Assembly (NCBI GenBank): GCA_964597305.1
Contig: CAZQWU010000036.1
Span: 1 to 13,282 of the forward strand
DNA length: 13,282 nucleotides
Reading direction: 5' to 3'
Source of the DNA: UBA7398 sp964597305
GTDB lineage: Bacteria; Actinomycetota; Actinomycetes; Nanopelagicales; Nanopelagicaceae
The position numbers and the translations under genes are program-made. The notes beneath the pieces were generated by a model. The model had not been told where the DNA came from and searched no databases. It worked only from the letters and a program-made list of their open reading frames with translations. Below, one piece after another: positions 7,108 to 13,282 of the stretch; position 1 is the first letter of the stretch, and every line of letters begins with the position of its first letter.

Positions 7108-7904
7108 AGAAGTTCGATCGGCTTACCGATCTCAGGAATAACGACCTTTCCACCATTCTTCTCTAAGGCGTAATACACATCAGAAAATTCATCGAGGTTC
7201 AGCGTTGCCGTTGTCACGGCATCAGAATCTTCTGGCCATAAACCCCAGTGCATCGGCACAGCTACCTTGCAGCCCTGTCGCCAAGCCAGGAAGCCAGCCT
7301 CTTTTGTATCCATATTTCCGGTGATGCCATTGATGCAAATGAGCGAGCAATCAACGCGTCCTTCTGTGTCATCGACAATCGTCGCGTCATATTCAGTATC
7401 GCCGGAGTGATAAATCCGCCATTTACCCACAGTGATGATGTACCCCACGGCATCTGGCGTTGGCTCAAGTTCAAACATGTGGCGACAGGCCACGGCCTCA
7501 ATTTTGATGTCATTAATCATTGTTGATTCGCCGCGCTTGAGCATGATGCCACGATCGCCATAGAAACCACCTGCGCGGGCCAATTTAATAACTGAGAATG
7601 GTCCGATGTATTTCATCTTCTGATGTTTCGAGAACGGAATGATCGCCTCTGGATCTTGATGGTCATCGTGTGGATGCGTTGCCATCACTGCATCAAATTC
7701 ACATTCTTCCGGCGATACAGGTGCAGGTTTGCCTCGCGATACACCGTAGGAAGTTTGCACTGAGTTTGTTAAATAAGGATCAATCGCCACCATTGTTCCG
7801 GAAGGGCTTTTGATAACAAATCCTGCTTGGAGTAACCACCAGATGTGAACGCCACCAGCGGGAACTTGCGTATCGCGAATCTTTGGCCAAATCGAAGTGC
7901 TCAT
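7104..7904 (-). CDS. UlaG-like metallo-beta-lactamase-fold hydrolase
   Basis: A 266-residue cytoplasmic metal-dependent hydrolase of the MBL superfamily, closest in layout to UlaG (L-ascorbate-6-phosphate lactonase). The metal site is complete: THPHDDH (76-82), His142 in CRHMFE, Asp169 in HSGDT (166-170) and His219 in PMHW (217-220). IDPYL (41-45) matches the usual strand before the active site. No signal peptide is present. ATG at 7904 overlaps the MalG-like permease stop by ATGA, so it is the last gene of the sugar-uptake operon. A lactone or phosphorylated sugar lactone produced during catabolism of the imported sugar is a plausible substrate, by inference from UlaG and context. A general phosphodiesterase-type MBL is the alternative. 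Its TAA shares the TTAA at 7104-7107 with the stop of the facing gene. Confidence 0.82.
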   Translation of the reverse strand: MSTSIWPKIRDTQVPAGGVHIWWLLQAGFVIKSPSGTMVAIDPYLTNSVQTSYGVSRGKPAPVSPEECEFDAVMATHPHDDHQDPEAIIPFSKHQKMKYIGPFSVIKLARAGGFYGDRGIMLKRGESTMINDIKIEAVACRHMFELEPTPDAVGYIITVGKWRIYHSGDTEYDATIVDDTEGRVDCSLICINGITGNMDTKEAGFLAWRQGCKVAVPMHWGLWPEDSDAVTTATLNLDEFSDVYYALEKNGGKVVIPEIGKPIELL

Positions 7905-8752
7905 CCTTTAATCGCTCCTGCCGTAAGTCCTGATACAACGAATCGTTGAATCAACATGTACAAAATAACTGGCGGTAAGCCATAAATTAATCCGCCCGAC
8001 AACACCACTTGAATAGGTGTATTGAGTTGAGACATTGTCGAAGCTAGGCCAACCGATGCGGGATACAACTCTTCCTTTGAAATCATCGTTACTGCAAGCA
8101 AATAATCAGACCAGCTGGCAAAGAAGGAGACGACCATGACGGCCAAAATCGCTGGCGAACAGAGTGGGATGATGATCTTGCGAAGTACTTGCATGTAGGA
8201 ACAGCCATCAATTTGCGCCGCTTCATTGACCTCTTTCGGAATGCCTTCAAACGCCGGTCGTAATATCCACACACCCACGGGAATAACAAAAGCTGCGTGC
8301 AGTAACGAGAGCGCTGCCAAACTATTGAGCAGTTTGAGATCTTGGTAGATCTTGAAAATCGGAATCACAATGAGCGCTTCTGGCAACATCTGGGTAAAGA
8401 GCAACATCAAACCGAAGCCAAATTTGCCTCGCCATTCAAACCACGAGAGCGCATACGCACCTAGGATTGCAAAACTTGTTGTGATGATCGTGGTCAGAAG
8501 TGCGACAAACCCTGAGTTCAACAACCAATGGGTCATCGGTTTCTGCGAGAAGAGATCTTTAAAGCCATTGAGATTGGGGTCGACGGGGTAAAGCACAGGT
8601 GGGAAATTTAAGGTGACGTTAGGCGATTGAATTGCTGTAACGACCATCCAATACAGCGGGAAGGCTACGAGTAAGGAAATAATCGCCAAGAAGCCGTACC
8701 GAGCCGAGCTTCGAAATATTTGTCCGCCTTTTGATCCGGTCACAACGCTCAT
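7901..8752 (-). CDS. Carbohydrate ABC transporter permease, MalG-type
   Basis: An inner-membrane permease of the CUT1 sugar-importer family, 283 residues (family about 270-300). It has an N-terminal helix (about 20-40), then the segment NSGFVALLTTIITTSFAI opening the core domain, helices to about 168, the EAA loop (174-198, EVNEAAQIDGCSYMQVLRKI) that contacts the ATPase, ASWSDYLLA (212-220), which corresponds to the MalG W-N-x-F region, and a C-terminal helix followed by GLTAGAIKG, the usual MalG-type ending. AAGGA lies about 7 bases before ATG. The gene overlaps both neighbours by ATGA, so it is translationally coupled to the MalF-type permease upstream and the hydrolase downstream. The particular sugar cannot be read from the sequence. 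Confidence 0.94.
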   Translation of the reverse strand: MSVVTGSKGGQIFRSSARYGFLAIISLLVAFPLYWMVVTAIQSPNVTLNFPPVLYPVDPNLNGFKDLFSQKPMTHWLLNSGFVALLTTIITTSFAILGAYALSWFEWRGKFGFGLMLLFTQMLPEALIVIPIFKIYQDLKLLNSLAALSLLHAAFVIPVGVWILRPAFEGIPKEVNEAAQIDGCSYMQVLRKIIIPLCSPAILAVMVVSFFASWSDYLLAVTMISKEELYPASVGLASTMSQLNTPIQVVLSGGLIYGLPPVILYMLIQRFVVSGLTAGAIKG

Positions 8753-9678
8753 CGACGATCCTTCATTTCAGCTCGACGGGAAAGAATTAAATATGAAATT
8801 GCCACAATCATGGTGATGAAGAGTCCGGTGACTCCGATCGCTGACGAGAGCGCATAATCAAAATACTTAAATGCGGTGTTATAGACCGAGAGAACGAGCG
8901 TTTCTGTATCTCGCTCTGGCCCACCACCGGTTGTCAAATAAATCATGCTGAATTGGCGGAAGGCAAAAATAAAGGCGAGCAAACAGAGTAAATACAGGGT
9001 TGAGCGGATACTGGGAAGTGTGACCGTTCTGAAACGTTGGAAAGAATTAGCGCCGTCGACATAGGCTGCTTCAATTAAATCTTCCGGCACGCTCTGCAAG
9101 GCAGCGAGAAAAACGATGCTGTAAAACGGGAATGTTTTCCACATTGAGATGATGTTGACTGAAATAAATGCAAGTGGGCTCGAAGTAAGCCAGCCACCTG
9201 ACGTATCAATCGGCATAATCGGGTTGAGAATATTAACGACGCCAAACGCGGTATTGAGAATCCAAATAAAAACAATCACCGAGGCAATATCAGGAAACGC
9301 CCATGGCGCTGTCATCAAAGCGCGGACGCCGCCGCGACCACGGAATTTTTTATTGACTAAAAGTGCTGTGACTAGGCCGGCGCCGACTGAAAGAACAACA
9401 AAAAGGACTGCATAAATTAATGTGACGCGGAGGCTATTTTTGAAATTATCATTATGAATAAGCCCTGAATAATTCTGTAAACCGACGAAATTAACTTTCT
9501 TGCCGAGCTCATCACCGAGTTTCTTGTCGGTCATGGAGATATAAATATCTTGAACGATTGGGTAGAGAACAAGCCCAAATGAAAAGAGAAGTATCGGCGT
9601 AATTAATGCGTACGGAAGAAGTGGCCGTCGACGCCGCGCTGGTGATGATGCGCGACGAGGAGTTACGAATTTATTCAT
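8749..9678 (-). CDS. Carbohydrate ABC transporter permease, MalF/UgpA-type
   Basis: The partner permease of the sugar importer, 309 residues. ATG at 9678 is chosen because AGGAG (9690-9686 on this strand) lies 7 bases upstream; a TTG at 9699 would add seven residues lying across that site. After a very basic N-terminus (PRRASSPARRRRP, 8-20) come a helix (about 22-44), NFVGLQNY (63-70), a typical CUT1 motif, further helices, the EAA loop (199-225, DLIEAAYVDGANSFQRFRTV) and GGGPERDTETLVLSVYNTAF (251-270), the characteristic MalF/UgpA segment. There are six predicted helices in all. The stop overlaps the MalG-type gene by ATGA. The basic tail probably holds the N-terminus inside. The pairing with the binding protein upstream on this strand is clear; no ATPase gene is present. 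Confidence 0.94.
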   Translation of the reverse strand: MNKFVTPRRASSPARRRRPLLPYALITPILLFSFGLVLYPIVQDIYISMTDKKLGDELGKKVNFVGLQNYSGLIHNDNFKNSLRVTLIYAVLFVVLSVGAGLVTALLVNKKFRGRGGVRALMTAPWAFPDIASVIVFIWILNTAFGVVNILNPIMPIDTSGGWLTSSPLAFISVNIISMWKTFPFYSIVFLAALQSVPEDLIEAAYVDGANSFQRFRTVTLPSIRSTLYLLCLLAFIFAFRQFSMIYLTTGGGPERDTETLVLSVYNTAFKYFDYALSSAIGVTGLFITMIVAISYLILSRRAEMKDRR

Positions 9679-9785
9679 TTCGAAACTCCTCGCGCACAAT
9701 CACGACCTAACTGAATCACATACAAAGACATAATCAATGACATCAGTATGTATATGAACCTAGTTTGTCTATAGAGCTCCCGAGA
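9679..9785 (-). other. Spacer between sugar-binding protein and MalF-type permease genes
   Basis: This 107-base AT-rich gap holds the Shine-Dalgarno for the permease gene and a weak potential stem (ACATAC 9718-9723 with GTATGT 9746-9751, 22-base loop). No GC-rich hairpin with a T-run is visible, so transcription probably continues into the permease genes. No open frame of note was seen. Confidence 0.5.
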
Positions 9786-11117
9786 TTAAAGCTTCTTCGC
9801 TAGATCGAGTAACTCGGCCTGAGCTTTATCCATCGCCTGCTTCACAGTTGACTTCTTATTGATAGCCGACTGGAGGTTGGTGAGGATAATTGTTCCGAAC
9901 TCATCGCTCTTAGTAATGAAGTCACCCATCATGTCCATTGGTGTAATAGGCACGCTTGGTGGCGTCAAGAAGCCATCGATCCATGGAAGATCTTTGAGGT
10001 AAGTCTGGAACGCTGCGACTTTATTCATCTCAGGGAATGGTGGAATGAAGTCCAAGCACGCCATAGTTAGATCAGCCATATTTTCTGGCTTGAACAACCA
10101 GGTTAAGAATTCGGTTGCTTGAGCTTTGTTCTTACCAAGCTTGTTGAGTGAGATTGGGTGAACGCGTGAAGCTGCCTTCTTGCTTGCTGATGGAATAGCC
10201 ACCGAGCGAAGCTTTGCGTACACCTGTGCGTTGGTGCTCTTCAAGACGTTAACTGCAGCCGAAACCCAGAAGCCTTGAGCGATACGACCATTAGCTGCCA
10301 ACTGAACTGCAGCAGCGTTGTTAATACCCTTAGGAATCGCAGCTTCGTAAAGCTTGAGCCACAATTCGAGCGACTTAACAACTGCAGGTGAGTTTGCAAG
10401 CGGTGTCTTACCTTTTGCCCACACACCGTCATAAATGTTGACCCAGTTCTGCATGTTGAACCAGAAGTCACCTTGTTCTGCCATGATGTTGGGATGCCAG
10501 AAACCATATTGATTTGGTTTCTTGGTCAACTTCGTTGCAGTTGCAAGCAATTGATCTGGTGTTGTTGGTGGCTTGAGGCCAGCCTTCTTGAAGATATCTG
10601 AGTTGTAAAGAAGACCAAAGTTCACAGTAACGATGGAAACACCGTAGCAAACTCCAGCTTTGTCAGTGACATAAGCATGGATCTTTGGATTTGGTGTAAC
10701 ACCTGCTGCCTTAATTGGATCTGTAAGTGGGAGGAAATATCCACTCTTAAAAAGACGTACGGCAAGATCTGGTGTCGACATAATTAAATCGTCAGTCAAC
10801 GATCCTGCTTCAAGTCCGGTGAGAACTTGGTTTACATATTGAGCAAATGGCCAACCACTAAGTTTTACTTCAATGGTGCTGCTCTGTGCATTGAACTTGG
10901 CGAGAATTCCTTCCCAAGCTTCTTTACGGCCTGGTTCGAATCCCATCCATGTTGTGATGTTAAGCGTTGTCTTTGCTGCGTTTGCTCGAGGAGCTGCTGC
11001 AACCGACCCGACCGCTGCAGCACCAGCTACAGCACCCGTTGCTTTAACAAAAGAACGACGGCTTAATCCTTTAGCCTCGTTCGTCGCAATGTCATTGGTT
11101 TTAGCTTTTTTTGCCAT
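9786..11117 (-). CDS. Tat-exported extracellular sugar-binding protein (SBP family 1)
   Basis: A 443-residue binding protein of the UgpB/MalE-type family that captures a carbohydrate outside the membrane and passes it to the two permeases. The N-terminus carries a twin-arginine signal: S19-R20-R21-S22-F23-V24-K25, a hydrophobic Ala/Gly-rich core (26-42) and a probable cleavage site after ANA near residue 47. Export would therefore be in folded form, which is common for actinobacterial binding proteins. No lipobox Cys is seen, so anchoring is unclear. The mature part shows LNITTWMGFEPGRKEAWEGI, FNAQSS (75-80), GLLYNSDIFKKAGLKPPTT and WLFKPENMADL, all typical of the family. AGGGG lies 11 bases before ATG. 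A 107-base gap separates it from the MalF-type gene, whereas the later genes overlap, which fits higher expression of the binding protein. Two operator-like repeats lie upstream. Confidence 0.94.
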   Translation of the reverse strand: MAKKAKTNDIATNEAKGLSRRSFVKATGAVAGAAAVGSVAAAPRANAAKTTLNITTWMGFEPGRKEAWEGILAKFNAQSSTIEVKLSGWPFAQYVNQVLTGLEAGSLTDDLIMSTPDLAVRLFKSGYFLPLTDPIKAAGVTPNPKIHAYVTDKAGVCYGVSIVTVNFGLLYNSDIFKKAGLKPPTTPDQLLATATKLTKKPNQYGFWHPNIMAEQGDFWFNMQNWVNIYDGVWAKGKTPLANSPAVVKSLELWLKLYEAAIPKGINNAAAVQLAANGRIAQGFWVSAAVNVLKSTNAQVYAKLRSVAIPSASKKAASRVHPISLNKLGKNKAQATEFLTWLFKPENMADLTMACLDFIPPFPEMNKVAAFQTYLKDLPWIDGFLTPPSVPITPMDMMGDFITKSDEFGTIILTNLQSAINKKSTVKQAMDKAQAELLDLAKKL

Positions 11118-11137
11118 CGACGCTGATTCCCCTTTTC

Positions 11138-11158
11138 ATCGATCAGGGTGTGATCGAT
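11138..11158. promoter_or_regulatory. Inverted repeat in the leader of the sugar-binding-protein gene
   Basis: Perfect 8-bp arms ATCGATCA (11138-11145) and TGATCGAT (11151-11158) flank a 5-base spacer GGGTG. It lies 21-41 bases upstream of the ATG of the sugar-binding protein. It could be a repressor operator, or in the RNA a hairpin just before the ribosome-binding site. The arms are partly self-complementary (ATCGAT, TGATCA), which makes some symmetry easier to obtain by chance. Confidence 0.45.
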
Positions 11159-11165
11159 CTCGGTT

Positions 11166-11185
11166 GTAAACAGTTATCCGTTTAC
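11166..11185. promoter_or_regulatory. LacI-type operator-like palindrome upstream of the sugar-uptake operon
   Basis: Arms GTAAAC (11166-11171) and GTTTAC (11180-11185) form a perfect 6-bp inverted repeat with an 8-base spacer. This half-site resembles those of LacI/GalR-family sugar regulators, and its place just after a possible -35 element (TTGACT, 11223-11218 on the minus strand) would block transcription start. The -10 (CAAATT at 11200-11195, 17-base spacing) is poor. No regulator gene lies in the window, so the assignment rests on shape and position only. Confidence 0.45.
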
Positions 11186-11194
11186 TAAGAGGGA

Positions 11195-11223
11195 AATTTG
11201 CTCTTAAAATGGGTGAAAGTCAA
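11195..11223 (-). promoter_or_regulatory. Possible promoter of the sugar-uptake operon
   Basis: On the minus strand TTGACT (11223-11218) is a near-consensus -35 hexamer. With 17-base spacing the -10 would be CAAATT (11200-11195), which matches TATAAT at only three positions. Transcription would begin near 11188, directly on the GTAAAC/GTTTAC repeat. The assignment is weak because of the poor -10. Confidence 0.3.
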
Positions 11224-11311
11224 GGAATTTGAGCATGAAATTAGCCCCAATTAATCGCTTTTTCAACCCCCTACTATAAATTTTTGTTACAAAGCTTTCA
11301 CCTACCTCTCA

Positions 11312-11357
11312 GTACATAACGCTTCGTTACGTACGGACGAAAAAAATGAATTTTTTT
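11312..11357 (+). promoter_or_regulatory. Leader hairpins and A/T tract upstream of the surface-protein gene
   Basis: A 10-bp stem with one mismatch (GTACATAACG 11312-11321, CGTTACGTAC 11325-11334, loop CTT) is followed within a few bases by A7-T and A-T7 tracts (11340-11347 and 11350-11357), which can themselves pair and end in seven T residues. This sits 26-70 bases before the GTG start of the surface protein. A possible -10 (TACTAT, 11272-11277) lies upstream, without a convincing -35. The arrangement could act as an attenuator or partial terminator in the leader of that gene. Confidence 0.35.
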
Positions 11358-11382
11358 ACGCCTTCGCGGTTAATGTTGAGCC

Positions 11383-13282
11383 GTGGCACGTTGGAGAAAT
11401 TCGCTGCGCGTCATCGTGGTCAGCCTTGCCATGATTGCCGGCTCTCTCTTGTCTTTCGCTACATCATCACCTGCGAATGCGACCGGGACTGGAACTGTAA
11501 TAAAAGAAGTAAAAAGTTCCGGTATTGGTGGATCAGAATATCGATTGAATTGTCCAGCTGATTCTCTTATTAAAGGAATTACTGCACAAGCAATTTCGTG
11601 GCGCGGACTTAATGTCATTTCTCGTGCGCAAGCTTCGTGCAATGATATCGATACAACTGGTCAATCATTGACGACCAAAAATAAGGTACTGGACTTTGTC
11701 GGAACTGCGACCGGTGGAATCAATCAAAGTGCGATGTGTGATAAAACGTCCGCAGTAACGGGCATAACCGTCTACACCATTCTTGAACAATCATTTGTCA
11801 GCGGATTAAAACTCCAATGTGGGGATTTGCCTCTTGGTGGCCAAAATAAAGACACTTCGATAATGGGATATTCATCCGATACCCCACAACAACTCACCTG
11901 TCCGCAAGGTTCTTTTGCTTCTGGATTATGGGTTCGGTATGGCGAAATTATCGATTCATTTGGTATTCGCTGTGCAAAAGTTGTTGATGTAACGCCAGGC
12001 GAATTGACTGACGTTACTTTAAATGCAACAAGCAAGATTTATCCTTACACCCAAGAGCTTTCAATTCTGAGTGTTGGTGGCGTGCCAGACGCTACGAAAG
12101 TTTCTCTCACCAAAGTGCGCGATGGTTCTGAAGGGACAGGCTGTTCTCTTGATGGAACAACTCTCACCGCAACTTCTGCTGGGGTATGTACTCTTGAGGT
12201 GACAAAGGCCGCTTCAGGGCCCTATCCAGCAGTGTCGACAACCGTTGATTTCACATTTATTCGTGCTGATCAAAATTTAACAATCGAGGATCTTGGAACC
12301 GCCTCCAAAGTTTCGCCTTTTGAGCAAACCTTAGATATCAAGCTTTCCGGAGCAACCGGAACAGGTGCAGTTACCTTCCTCGTTAAAGATGGCACCGCAA
12401 CCGGATGTGCGTTAAGTGACCAAACGCCACAAGCTACTCTCACTGCACAAACTCCTGGTACGTGCCTGGTCTCCGCGCAGATAGCGGAAGACAGTAATTT
12501 CAATGCCGCTATTAGCCCTGATATGACATTTACTTTTGCAGCAAGTGAATCTGATCTGATGGCGGCAGAACTACCACCCTATGATCCGAAATCTGAACCA
12601 GAGAAAGTTGTTGATTTACAAGTCGCTGCATTTGCTGCGCTTGCAGTACTGTCAGCTGGCGCAGGCGTAGCAAGCCAAACTCTTGCTCCGCGAAATTCCA
12701 CTATGGGACGGCGTGAGGATGATGACGATAACGATTCGGATTCATCCAGCGGCGACAGCGATGACTCTACGCAGAGCGATTCCCATGGTCGAGATTCGGG
12801 AGACGTTGCGTCAGCTTCGGCAAAGAAAATAAGTATTGCGAAACGAAGCGCCGCAATTGGCGATCTTTATGGATTGTGGCGCTTTGGTCATAGTCCGAAA
12901 ATTGAACATCGATTTAAGAATCTCATTCAAAAAACTTCGGCGTATTCGCCAGTACTTTCTCGAATATTCCACGATGGCGCTTATTTACGAGCGATGTTCT
13001 CATCGCTCTCTCTCTTACCGTCAATCGCGGGAGCAATTCTTGGTTGGTTCATCTTGAAAGATACACATTTCGCAGCTCTCCCCCCATCAACCGCGCTCTT
13101 CATTACTGCTATCGGCCTTGCCACAATAGATGCATTCGCCGGTTTTCTCATTGCGACCGTTTATTTTCTCGGTACCGCAGTGACGGGGAATATTCATTCG
13201 CTCGATCACTTTATGACTGCGCTAGGAGTCGCTGCGATTTTTATGACCCCAGCACTGATGGCAAGTGCTATTCGCCCATTGC
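11383..13282 (+). CDS. Large exported/membrane protein with three-fold Cys repeat, two Ig-like domains and polytopic membrane region (3' end outside window)
   Basis: An open frame of 633 codons with no stop before the window end; I do not recognise a named family. GTG at 11383 is chosen because TGA at 11377 closes the frame upstream and the product then begins with a good signal peptide (RWRNSLR, hydrophobic 10-27, cleavage likely after ANA at 33). Residues 57-197 hold three Cys-bounded repeats (C57-C86, C119-C146, C173-C197), each with a Gly-Ile/Leu turn and a final strand before Cys, suggesting a beta-prism fold. Residues about 203-293 and 295-386 are two Ig-like domains with Cys pairs C254/C269 and C342/C361. 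Then come a helix (413-430), a linker very rich in Asp and Ser (443-475), a basic stretch and at least three hydrophobic segments (about 539-558, 568-600, 608-630). It lies divergent to the sugar operon, with its own leader. An adhesin or sensor tied to a membrane transporter or channel is possible. Confidence 0.75.
   Translation, partial: MARWRNSLRVIVVSLAMIAGSLLSFATSSPANATGTGTVIKEVKSSGIGGSEYRLNCPADSLIKGITAQAISWRGLNVISRAQASCNDIDTTGQSLTTKNKVLDFVGTATGGINQSAMCDKTSAVTGITVYTILEQSFVSGLKLQCGDLPLGGQNKDTSIMGYSSDTPQQLTCPQGSFASGLWVRYGEIIDSFGIRCAKVVDVTPGELTDVTLNATSKIYPYTQELSILSVGGVPDATKVSLTKVRDGSEGTGCSLDGTTLTATSAGVCTLEVTKAASGPYPAVSTTVDFTFIRADQNLTIEDLGTASKVSPFEQTLDIKLSGATGTGAVTFLVKDGTATGCALSDQTPQATLTAQTPGTCLVSAQIAEDSNFNAAISPDMTFTFAASESDLMAAELPPYDPKSEPEKVVDLQVAAFAALAVLSAGAGVASQTLAPRNSTMGRREDDDDNDSDSSSGDSDDSTQSDSHGRDSGDVASASAKKISIAKRSAAIGDLYGLWRFGHSPKIEHRFKNLIQKTSAYSPVLSRIFHDGAYLRAMFSSLSLLPSIAGAILGWFILKDTHFAALPPSTALFITAIGLATIDAFAGFLIATVYFLGTAVTGNIHSLDHFMTALGVAAIFMTPALMASAIRPL

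Noticed and set aside
9718..9751. ACATAC/GTATGT inverted repeat in the gap after the sugar-binding protein gene, as a terminator
   Set aside because: It has only six AT-rich pairs with a 22-base loop and no T-run, too weak to support.
11212..11302. GGTGAAAG (11212-11219) and its complement CTTTCACC (11295-11302) as a shared divergent regulator site
   Set aside because: An 8-base inverted pair 75 bases apart can easily arise by chance in this AT-rich region, and neither copy has internal symmetry.
11346..11561. A 71-codon + strand frame starting ATG AAT TTT before the surface-protein gene
   Set aside because: It overlaps the signal-peptide-coding frame, has no ribosome-binding site and gives an atypical, Arg/Cys-rich product, as expected of an out-of-frame reading.

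Overview
The window is 13.3 kb of densely packed bacterial chromosome with a GC content in the mid-40s percent (estimated by eye). Coding density is very high. Most neighbouring genes in a cluster overlap by the 4-base ATGA motif, intergenic gaps are few and short, and no tRNA, rRNA, insertion sequence, phage gene or CRISPR array was seen. The compact layout, moderate GC, Tat-exported sugar-binding protein and surface protein with Cys-containing Ig-like repeats would fit a streamlined, low-GC actinobacterium such as the freshwater Nanopelagicales (acI). This assignment is an inference; no marker gene is present.

Region 1 (1-7107, + strand) is one probable operon. It opens with the 3' end of a family-5 (peptide-type) substrate-binding protein. 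A 170-base gap with a strong hairpin follows, then two Dpp/Opp-type permeases, two Dpp/Opp-type ATPases, a glycerate 2-kinase, a D-isomer-specific 2-hydroxyacid dehydrogenase, a small YgiN-like ABM-fold monooxygenase and a divergent YrdC/Sua5-like protein. Dehydrogenase plus glycerate kinase could turn hydroxypyruvate (or a similar 2-oxoacid) into D-glycerate and then 2-phosphoglycerate. The peptide-type transporter may therefore feed a C3 hydroxyacid pathway; the imported substrate is unknown.

Region 2 (7104-11117, - strand) is a convergent carbohydrate-uptake operon: a Tat-exported family-1 binding protein, MalF-type and MalG-type permeases and a UlaG-like metallo-beta-lactamase-fold hydrolase. 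There is no ATPase, so the transporter probably uses one encoded elsewhere. The two operons meet tail to tail with interlocked stop codons on one TTAA. Upstream of the binding-protein gene are two inverted repeats that look like repressor operators.

Region 3 (11118-13282, + strand) has a divergent AT-rich regulatory stretch, then a large open reading frame that runs off the window. It encodes a signal peptide, a three-fold Cys-bounded repeat, two Ig-like domains, a membrane segment, an Asp/Ser-rich linker and a polytopic membrane region. I do not recognise this architecture as a named family, and it is the most likely undescribed item here.
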